From an uncultured Succinatimonas sp. (GTDB lineage Bacteria > Pseudomonadota > Gammaproteobacteria > Enterobacterales > Succinivibrionaceae), in NCBI RefSeq assembly GCF_905203285.1, contig NZ_CAJKVK010000065.1, forward strand, positions 1 through 12,041: DNA of 12,041 nt. The letters run 5' to 3'. This document shows, piece after piece, positions 7,935-12,041 of the stretch. Position numbers and translations under genes: made by a program. Each line of letters starts with the position of its first letter. Position 1 is the first letter of the stretch. The notes under the pieces are model-generated. The model saw nothing but the letters and a program-made list of their open reading frames with translations. It ran no database searches and had not been told where the DNA came from.

Positions 7935-7955
7935 TTTTTAACAAAATGTTAAAAA
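7935..7955. promoter_or_regulatory. Inverted repeat, candidate operator for the DeoR-family regulator
   Basis: TTTTTAACA (7935-7943) and TGTTAAAAA (7947-7955) are perfect 9-bp arms separated by AAA. The repeat lies just upstream of the presumed promoter of the regulator gene and within the divergent region. Symmetry and position suggest an operator; no binding evidence is available. The stem is nearly all A/T, so an RNA terminator role is unlikely. Confidence 0.55.
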
Positions 7956-7958
7956 TAT

Positions 7959-7987
7959 TAGTGAAATAACAATGATTCTTATATAAT
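7959..7987 (+). promoter_or_regulatory. Candidate sigma-70 promoter for the DeoR-family gene
   Basis: A consensus -10 box, TATAAT, is present at 7982-7987. With a 17-base spacer the -35 position is TAGTGA (7959-7964), only a 3 of 6 match to TTGACA, so activity probably depends mainly on the -10 box. Transcription would begin near 7994, about 40 bases before the start codon. Confidence 0.5.
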
Positions 7988-8035
7988 TCATAATAACAAT
8001 GTGAATTTTTGTGAAATAAGAGAGTAGTGCTTGTT

Positions 8036-8794
8036 ATGATCCCGATTGAACGACGTCAAGCGATTTTAAAAAGCCTGCAGCAGGAAGGAATCGCCAGAAT
8101 CAATACTTTAGCCGAGATCCTCAATGTGTCTCATATGACGGTAAGACGCGATTTGCAGAAACTTGAGGAAGAAGGATTAGTCGTACAGGTGTCGGGCGGC
8201 GTTCAGGCGACAAAACGTCTGCATATAGAGCCTTCCCATCAGGTTAAGGAAAGCCTGATGAGTGAAGAGAAAAAAAGGATCGGTAAAAAAGCTTCTGAAA
8301 TCATTCCTAAAAATTCATGTATTTATCTTGATGCCGGAACCACAAGCCTTGCTTTAGCGAGATTTATCGCTGACAGAGACGATTTGACCGTAGTAAGCAA
8401 TGATTTGGCGGTAATGGATTATTTGGCGCTTAATTCAAAAAGTACGCTTATTATGACAGGAGGCATTGTCCGTACTGAAAATCTGTCAACGGTAGGGCAT
8501 TTGACTTCCAAAATGATTTTAAGTCTGTCCTTTGATATTGCTTTTATGTCGGCTTCATCTTGGGATTTACGCGGTATAACAACGCCAGATCCGGATAAGG
8601 TCCCGGTTAAGGAAGCTGCAGTACAATCGGCAAACAAGGCCGTACTTATTTGTGACTCGTCAAAATACGCGCAGTACGCGACATATCTTGCAGTGCCGCT
8701 TGATAAAATCAATATGCTGATAAGTGACGTGAACTTATCCGAGCTTGCTCAAAGAAATTTAATCAAACAGGGAATTGAGTTAAGTTTAGTGTAA
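8036..8794 (+). CDS. DeoR/GlpR-family transcriptional regulator of the sugar-acid locus
   Basis: A 252-residue regulator. The N-terminal winged helix-turn-helix is typical of DeoR proteins: MIPIERRQAIL, then LAEILNVSHMTVRRDLQKLEEEGLV (about 25-49). The C-terminal sugar-phosphate sensor domain shows DAGTT (99-103), VVSNDLAV (119-126), TGG (141-143), TVGH and CDSSKY with Lys210, so the effector is probably a phosphorylated intermediate such as 3-oxotetronate 4-phosphate (inference). I chose ATG 8036 because family members usually begin MIP-E-R and AAGAGAG lies 11 bases before it. An in-frame GTG at 8027 sits too close to that site. It is divergent from otnK, which makes it the likely regulator of the operon and possibly of itself. 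It faces the dehydratase gene downstream. Confidence 0.93.
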   Translation: MIPIERRQAILKSLQQEGIARINTLAEILNVSHMTVRRDLQKLEEEGLVVQVSGGVQATKRLHIEPSHQVKESLMSEEKKRIGKKASEIIPKNSCIYLDAGTTSLALARFIADRDDLTVVSNDLAVMDYLALNSKSTLIMTGGIVRTENLSTVGHLTSKMILSLSFDIAFMSASSWDLRGITTPDPDKVPVKEAAVQSANKAVLICDSSKYAQYATYLAVPLDKINMLISDVNLSELAQRNLIKQGIELSLV

Positions 8795-8822
8795 TGTAAG
8801 AAATTTTTGGTCATAAAATGAA

Positions 8823-8848
8823 TTACCGCGCACATACATGCGCGGTAA
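8823..8848 (-). terminator. Hairpin between the convergent DeoR-family and dehydratase genes
   Basis: TTACCGCGCA (8823-8832) pairs perfectly with TGCGCGGTAA (8839-8848) around a 6-base loop. It starts 6 bases past the dehydratase stop codon on the minus strand, where a modest T-rich stretch (TTCATTTT) follows, so it most likely ends that transcript. There is no T-run on the plus side, so termination of the regulator transcript here is less certain. Confidence 0.7.
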
Positions 8849-8854
8849 AGCTCT

Positions 8855-10030
8855 CTACTCAATAATGTTGAATTTATCAAGATAGTCCGTGTTAAGAGTA
8901 ATTCCTAAGCCTTCGATATCATCGCTAAGCTCAAGATAACCGTTTTTAGGCAGCGGATCGCCCTTGAAAATATAGTAAAAAAGTTCATTTCCCACTTCGA
9001 CGTTGTACACAGGGAAGAATTCGGAAATAGGGGATGCGGTGGTAGCCATGCAGACATGGTAATTGTGCATCATGCCCGAGTGCGGAATAACAGGAACCTG
9101 GAAAGCTTCCGCCAAATGGTTAATCTTTTGCGCGATAGTGATGCCGCCGACGCGGTTAGTGTCATATTGAATGACGTCAATGGCTTTTCTTACTAATAAA
9201 TCTTTAAAGCCAAAAAGCGTGAATTCATGTTCGCCGCCTGCTATCGGAATAAGATTCATCGCTTTAAGCTCGGCATAGCCGTCAATGTCATCAGGTATCA
9301 CCGGCTCTTCAATCCAGCGCAGGTTGTATTCGGCAAGAATCGGCAGCATGCGTTTGGCGTACTCAAGCGTCCACCCCATATAACACTCAACCATAAGGTC
9401 GATGTCAGGACCGACAAGTTCGCGCAGAGCCTTTATCTGTTCAATGTTTTTACGCATGCCGTAAGGTCCGTCTTTAGGTCCGTAGCCGATGCGCATCTTC
9501 ATCGCGGTAAATCCCTCATCAAGATAGGATTTTGCTTCAGCTAAGAATGCGTCCAAATCATCGTTGGCATAAAGCTTTGAGGCATAGCACCAGAGTTTTT
9601 CCTTGGTTCTTCCTCCTAATAATTTAAACACCGGCTTATGCTCTTTCTTGCCTTTAATGTCCCAGAGAGCGATATCGATGGCGGAAATTGCCGCCATGCA
9701 GATACCCTTGCGTCCCCAAGCGATAGTGGAACGGTACATTTTCTGCCACAGATATTCGTTATCGTAAGGATCTTCACCTATGATTTGCGGAGTAAGGTAA
9801 GTATCAATGATTTCTTTGGCAATACGCGGGGCTAAAGCGCAATTTCCGATGCCGACGATACCGTCAGATGTTTCCACTTCAACCACCAGCCAGCCGTGGA
9901 ATCTGAAGGTAGCCATAGTTTCGGCTTTGGCGTAAAGAATATCCATGGCGCTGCCTGAAAAGTGCGGACGCGGTTTATCGACTTCACCTTTCCATTCATA
10001 AACTTTGGCGCGGACTGCGGTGATCTTCAT
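8855..10030 (-). CDS. Enolase-superfamily sugar-acid dehydratase (rhamnonate-dehydratase-like)
   Basis: A 391-residue mandelate racemase/muconate lactonizing enzyme relative. Enzymes of this group dehydrate sugar acids to 2-keto-3-deoxy acids, using Mg2+ and a general base. An N-terminal capping domain precedes the barrel. By alignment from memory with L-rhamnonate dehydratase, the metal ligands are Glu215 (LMVECYMG), Glu241 (WIEEP) and Glu267 (AGGEHEF). Asp290 (IQYDTNRVGG) and His317 (VIPHSGMMHNYH) form the Asp-His dyad. Lys178 and Arg180 (MKMR) occupy the second-strand base position, where the K-x-K of two-base enzymes is not kept. The exact substrate is unknown; acid sugars of five or six carbons are most usual in the group. 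AAGGAG precedes ATG 10028-10030 by 6 bases. It is transcribed separately from the operon and converges on the regulator, yet its chemistry suggests a linked role in sugar-acid use. Confidence 0.9.
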   Translation of the reverse strand: MKITAVRAKVYEWKGEVDKPRPHFSGSAMDILYAKAETMATFRFHGWLVVEVETSDGIVGIGNCALAPRIAKEIIDTYLTPQIIGEDPYDNEYLWQKMYRSTIAWGRKGICMAAISAIDIALWDIKGKKEHKPVFKLLGGRTKEKLWCYASKLYANDDLDAFLAEAKSYLDEGFTAMKMRIGYGPKDGPYGMRKNIEQIKALRELVGPDIDLMVECYMGWTLEYAKRMLPILAEYNLRWIEEPVIPDDIDGYAELKAMNLIPIAGGEHEFTLFGFKDLLVRKAIDVIQYDTNRVGGITIAQKINHLAEAFQVPVIPHSGMMHNYHVCMATTASPISEFFPVYNVEVGNELFYYIFKGDPLPKNGYLELSDDIEGLGITLNTDYLDKFNIIE

Positions 10031-10152
10031 AGAAACTCCTTAATCTTGTCAATTTTCTAGAAGTCTATGAAAAACAAACAGGAAAAAGTGCGAAATGCTT
10101 CAAACGTTAGGATGTTTACAGAAAATAATGAGATAAAAAGAGAAAGAAGAGC

Positions 10153-10178
10153 AAGCTAAGGCACCAACACCTTAGCTT
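10153..10178. terminator. Bidirectional-looking terminator downstream of the HPr gene
   Basis: AAGCTAAGG (10153-10161) pairs with CCTTAGCTT (10170-10178) around an 8-base loop. The plus side is followed by a T-run reaching about 10181. On the minus strand, after the HPr stop codon, the hairpin is followed by a T/C-rich stretch (complement of 10132-10152). It most likely ends the HPr transcript and separates it from the dehydratase gene. Confidence 0.7.
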
Positions 10179-10191
10179 TTTAAATTAGGAA

Positions 10192-10452
10192 TTAAAGATA
10201 TTCGTTAAAACATTTTTGCATGCCTTGTGCGGCTTCGTTTTCGTCTTCACCTTCACAAGAAACGGTTACTTCAGCACCGCAGCGGATACCAAGGCCCATC
10301 AGCGCGAAAATTCCTTGTTTTAACGCGATCTTTTTACCGTTTGATTCAATAAATATGTTGGATTTGTATGCATGCGCCGCTTTAATGATGGCACCTGCTG
10401 GACGGGCATGAACTCCGTCGCGATCTTTAATGGTGTACGTAAATTGTTGCAT
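10192..10452 (-). CDS. ptsH: HPr family phosphocarrier protein of the phosphotransferase system
   Basis: HPr passes phosphate from enzyme I to sugar-specific EIIA proteins. Starting at ATG 10450-10452 the product is 86 residues, the normal HPr size, and the phosphorylated histidine in DGVHARPAG falls exactly at residue 15. A longer frame from 10497 would add 15 residues outside the family pattern, and the likely promoter (10474-10503) overlaps that extra segment, so I reject it. The C-terminal part (GLGIRCGAEVTVSCEGEDENEA) is typical. The regulatory Ser46 region of Gram-positive HPr (K-S-I-M-G) reads LKQGIFALMGLGI, with Gln at 46 and one apparent extra residue, so HPr-kinase-type regulation is not expected. 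No enzyme I or crr gene lies next to it in this window. No clear ribosome binding site is visible before the chosen start. Confidence 0.92.
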   Translation of the reverse strand: MQQFTYTIKDRDGVHARPAGAIIKAAHAYKSNIFIESNGKKIALKQGIFALMGLGIRCGAEVTVSCEGEDENEAAQGMQKCFNEYL

Positions 10453-10473
10453 GATGTTTTGGAAAACTGTGTG

Positions 10474-10503
10474 TTTATAAAAAATAAAATCTAACATTGT
10501 CGC
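10474..10503 (-). promoter_or_regulatory. Candidate promoter for the HPr gene
   Basis: On the minus strand a GCGACA -35-like box (complement of 10498-10503) is separated by 18 bases from TATAAA (complement of 10474-10479). Transcription would start roughly 15 bases before ATG 10452, downstream of the alternative ATG at 10497. This is an inference from box matches only. Confidence 0.45.
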
Positions 10504-10560
10504 AGCGGCAATGCTAAAAATATTTTAGTAAAAATTTCTTAAAAATGATCGAGAAATCAA

Positions 10561-10587
10561 CAAGACAGGGAGAAAATCCCTGTCTTG
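10561..10587 (-). terminator. Terminator of ihfA
   Basis: CAAGACAGGGA (10561-10571) and TCCCTGTCTTG (10577-10587) form a perfect 11-bp stem with a 5-base loop, 7 bases past the ihfA stop codon on the minus strand. The following sequence (TTGATTTCTC) is only moderately T-rich, but stem strength and position support termination. It separates ihfA from the HPr gene downstream. Confidence 0.75.
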
Positions 10588-10594
10588 CCTAAAC

Positions 10595-10879
10595 TTAAGA
10601 TTGAGAAATGCGATCGCGCAATTTCTGCCCGGCTTTAAAAGTAGTAACTCTGCGCGGAGCAATGGTTACTTCCTGTCCGGTTTTAGGATTACGACCGGGG
10701 CGGGCGGTTTTCATTTTAAGTTCAAAGTTACCAAAACCCGTAAGCTTAACAAATTCCCCGCGTTCTAAAGATTTTGCAATGCTTTCAAAGAAATCATCAA
10801 CAAAACTTTGTGCCCTAAATTTCGGGAAATTATATTTAGTTACGAGCCGTTCGGTAATTTCAGCTCTGGTTAAAGCCAT
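10595..10879 (-). CDS. ihfA: Integration host factor subunit alpha
   Basis: A 94-residue DNA-bending protein of the HU/IHF family. IHF alpha pairs with IHF beta, binds specific sites in the minor groove and bends DNA sharply, acting in transcription, recombination and replication. The N-terminus MALTRAEITE, the core VKLTGFGNFELK (44-55), the RPGRNPKTG arm (60-68) with the intercalating Pro65, and the APRRVTTFKAGQKL segment (74-87) match the alpha subunit rather than HU or IHF beta. The C-terminus is slightly shorter than in Escherichia coli. AAGGTG lies 10 bases before ATG 10877-10879. In enterobacteria ihfA follows pheT; here no pheT precedes it, and the upstream 406 bases are non-coding, so it must have its own promoter. 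Confidence 0.95.
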   Translation of the reverse strand: MALTRAEITERLVTKYNFPKFRAQSFVDDFFESIAKSLERGEFVKLTGFGNFELKMKTARPGRNPKTGQEVTIAPRRVTTFKAGQKLRDRISQS

Positions 10880-11285
10880 AGTTTAGTTTCACCTTGTAAC
10901 AGTAAATTGATTCATAAAAAGTTTCTCTAATAGACGCGTTACGTTGATCTAAAACTCTAAGGCTCAGTCCGTAGGCGTGCAAAAGCACCAAATGCGGTCA
11001 AAGGGTAAGCCGCTTCACGAATTTCAGATTATCTGTTTGATAATCGCTCCTGCCGTCTTGATAAGAGTTTTAACAATCATTAATAATAGTTGTTATCGCA
11101 ATCAAGAAACTATTTATATGAAACTAATTCTACCGAAATTTTAACGATTTAATAAAATAAAATCGATTTTGTTTTAAAAATGCGAGTCAAAGCTGAATTT
11201 TTTCGCTGTTTGTGATTCTATTAACGGATTGAGCGGCATTTTGCTCTGTCGTGATGCAAGGTAAAACTGAGGCGATAAGTATATA
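10880..11285. other. 406-bp gene-free region between ihfA and the S24 gene
   Basis: The two flanking genes diverge, so this stretch must hold both promoters. I see no tRNA, no clear long hairpin and no credible ORF. A weak 6-bp inverted repeat, CGATTT (11145-11150) with AAATCG (11160-11165), is present. A TATAAT at 11282-11287 overlaps the S24 start codon and cannot be its usual promoter. The half next to ihfA is less AT-rich (about 10960-11060) than the half next to the S24 gene and could be a leader or small RNA, but nothing recognisable supports that. Confidence 0.5.
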
Positions 11286-11702
11286 ATGACAGAAAATAAA
11301 GATTTTTATAAATTTATCGAAAAATTTAAAAATAAGAAATTTCCTACTTTTGATCTTAATACTTATCTTGAAGTAAATAATCCTTATTCTTTTTGTTTTA
11401 GAGTATCTGATGACAGTATGCTTAAATTCGGAATTCAAAAAGGGGATATTGTTGTTTGTCGGCATGATTTAGAGCCTAAAAAAGGTGATTTAATCGTAAT
11501 TTACGTAAACGGCGGCATGAAAGTCTGGAAAAAAGAGGATGATATTCAGCCGATTTTAATAGAGTATTGCATTAAGGTGACCAATCCTCGGTCAAGTGAT
11601 CCAGAAGGGTATTTCGTGGGAGTGGTTTGCTCGATGTTTCGCTCAGTTATGAAATTGCATGAAAAAATAAAGAAAAGAAGAGAGATCTCATCAAGGAAAT
11701 GA
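11286..11702 (+). CDS. UmuD-like S24/LexA-fold protein without DNA-binding domain
   Basis: A 138-residue protein, about the length of UmuD (139). It aligns by eye with UmuD over its core: DLNTYL, then FRVSDDSM with Ser44 at the position of the UmuD nucleophile (UmuD reads GDSM), GIQKGDIVV (49-57), KKGDLIVIYVNG (65-76) and a C-terminal FVGVV strand. There is no N-terminal helix-turn-helix, so it is not a LexA-type repressor. A gapless alignment puts Trp81 where UmuD has the catalytic lysine; Lys79, Lys82 and Lys83 are close by. No Ala-Gly or Cys-Gly cleavage dipeptide is visible in the Lys/Phe-rich N-terminus. No umuC follows. It may be an inactive or non-self-cleaving relative. A stop lies 18 bases upstream in frame, fixing ATG 11286 as the first possible start; a GAGG sits 13 bases before it. 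Codon use is AT-rich compared with the sugar-acid operon. Confidence 0.75.
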   Translation: MTENKDFYKFIEKFKNKKFPTFDLNTYLEVNNPYSFCFRVSDDSMLKFGIQKGDIVVCRHDLEPKKGDLIVIYVNGGMKVWKKEDDIQPILIEYCIKVTNPRSSDPEGYFVGVVCSMFRSVMKLHEKIKKRREISSRK

Positions 11703-11715
11703 TTGATGTTTTTTT
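11689..11715 (+). terminator. Weak intrinsic terminator after the S24 gene
   Basis: CATCAA (11689-11694) pairs with TTGATG (11703-11708) across an 8-base loop, followed by seven T residues (11709-11715). The stem overlaps the end of the coding region and is short and AT-rich, so termination is probably partial. Confidence 0.5.
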
Positions 11716-11766
11716 AATTTGATCTCATTAAAAACTAAAAAAGTTAAATTAATTAAAAAATTTGGC

Positions 11767-11772
11767 TATAAT
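11767..11772 (+). promoter_or_regulatory. Candidate -10 box for the creatininase-family gene
   Basis: A consensus TATAAT preceded by TTTGGC. No good -35 element is found at the expected distance (the region reads TTAAAT). Transcription would begin around 11779, giving a leader of about 35 bases before ATG 11815. It implies a separate transcription unit from the S24 gene. Confidence 0.5.
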
Positions 11773-11814
11773 GCGATCAAATTTTATTTGTTATATTTGG
11801 TTATAGAGATAAAA

Positions 11815-12041
11815 ATGAATATTAAAAATAAAGGAACTGATCTTTTAGTATCTTCATTTGGAGATGTATTAAATAAAAAATATGATCTGGTCATATTGCC
11901 ATGGGGAGCTACCGAACCGCATAATTTGCATTTACCGTATTTAACCGACTGTATTTTATCGCATAGTATCGCTGTCGATGCAGCAAAAATCGCAAAAGAT
12001 CATTTCGGCGTAAACAGTATGGTTATGCCTCCGCTTACTTT
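11815..12041 (+). CDS. Creatininase family hydrolase, 3'-truncated by the window
   Basis: An open frame from ATG 11815-11817 to the window end, giving 75 codons. AGAGAT upstream can serve as the ribosome site. The beginning matches the creatininase family (PF02633): a strand reading DLVILPWGATEPHNLHLPY followed by LTD. The metal-binding Glu and His of the E-x-H motif and the following Asp are present; the usual EHG-type motif reads EPHN. Family members are metal-dependent hydrolases acting on cyclic amides or related small molecules (creatinine, formamide intermediates in flavin and pterin pathways, mycofactocin precursor). The substrate cannot be told from this fragment, and no neighbour in the window suggests one. 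Confidence 0.85.
   Translation, partial: MNIKNKGTDLLVSSFGDVLNKKYDLVILPWGATEPHNLHLPYLTDCILSHSIAVDAAKIAKDHFGVNSMVMPPLT

Larger units (their letters stand above)
7825..8035. promoter_or_regulatory. Divergent control region between otnK and the DeoR-family gene
   Basis: About 200 AT-rich, non-coding bases between two divergent genes. The motif TGTTAAA occurs three times on the plus strand (7846-7852, 7898-7904 and 7947-7953), with start-to-start spacings of 52 and 49 bases, close to five helical turns. The third copy is half of a perfect 9-bp inverted repeat (separate entry). A second palindrome, TGAGT-GACG-ACTCA, lies at 7910-7923. Such an arrangement is typical where a local repressor controls both its own gene and the divergent operon. 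I could not place a convincing -35/-10 pair for the minus-strand operon. Confidence 0.65.

Noticed and set aside
7876..8016. TGTGA sequences as CRP sites in the divergent region
   Set aside because: Several TGTGA half-sites occur, but none has a matching TCACA at the right spacing.
8027..8035. GTG start for the DeoR-family regulator
   Set aside because: The purine-rich ribosome site would be only about 2 bases away, and family proteins begin at the MIP-E-R segment encoded from ATG 8036.
10453..10497. N-terminal extension of HPr from the upstream ATG
   Set aside because: The extension does not fit HPr length or the His15 numbering, has no ribosome site and overlaps the probable promoter.
10608..10886. 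Plus-strand ORF opposite ihfA
   Set aside because: It lies entirely antisense to a clearly recognised ihfA gene, and its product resembles no protein family.
10888..10914. Short leader peptide (8 codons) before ihfA
   Set aside because: Minus-strand ATG to TGA just upstream of ihfA, but it has no ribosome site and no attenuator structure; probably chance.
11145..11165. Inverted repeat CGATTT/AAATCG as a terminator or operator
   Set aside because: Six A/T-rich base pairs with a 9-base loop are expected by chance in AT-rich DNA, and no gene end is near.
11200..11285. LexA-type SOS box upstream of the UmuD-like gene
   Set aside because: I looked for a CTGT-N8-ACAG pattern and found none, so SOS control is not supported by the sequence.

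Overview
The window looks like chromosomal DNA of a fairly AT-rich gammaproteobacterium living anaerobically or in a gut. The alpha subunit of integration host factor (IHF) is a proteobacterial protein, and its sequence here is close to the enterobacterial form. TRAP transporters, DUF1703-type AAA/nuclease proteins and creatininase-family enzymes are common in gut anaerobes. A Succinivibrionaceae-like host is my guess only; no rRNA or other marker gene is present to confirm it.

Layout: (1) 2-661, the 3' end of an AAA-ATPase-like/PD-(D/E)XK nuclease protein on the plus strand. (2) 796-7824, eight minus-strand genes packed with 0-18 base gaps, except for the last. In transcription order they are a DUF1537 sugar-acid kinase (OtnK), a class II aldolase-type decarboxylase (OtnC), a hydroxypyruvate-isomerase-like enzyme (OtnI), an Asp/Glu-racemase-family protein, the three TRAP subunits (binding lipoprotein, small and large permease) and a BKACE (DUF849) enzyme. 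An internal terminator-like hairpin precedes the BKACE gene, and a strong terminator (733-770) closes the operon. (3) 7825-8035, a divergent control region with a 9-bp inverted repeat, leading to a DeoR-family regulator on the plus strand. (4) 8855-10030, an enolase-superfamily sugar-acid dehydratase on the minus strand, facing the regulator across a shared hairpin. (5) HPr (ptsH) and ihfA on the minus strand, each with its own terminator. (6) A 406-bp gap without genes, then a UmuD-like S24 protein and the 5' end of a creatininase-family enzyme, both on the plus strand and in clearly AT-richer DNA.

How the genes work together: the TRAP system should import a carboxylated sugar. OtnI, OtnK and OtnC together form the known lower route for four-carbon sugar acids: 2-oxotetronate to 3-oxotetronate, then 3-oxotetronate 4-phosphate, then dihydroxyacetone phosphate plus CO2. 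The DeoR protein is the likely local regulator. The usual first enzyme, a tetronate dehydrogenase of the LtnD or DenD type, is absent. In its place the locus carries a racemase-family protein, a BKACE enzyme and an enolase-superfamily dehydratase, none of which belongs to the described tetronate pathway. This is the most interesting part of the window and suggests a variant sugar-acid pathway.
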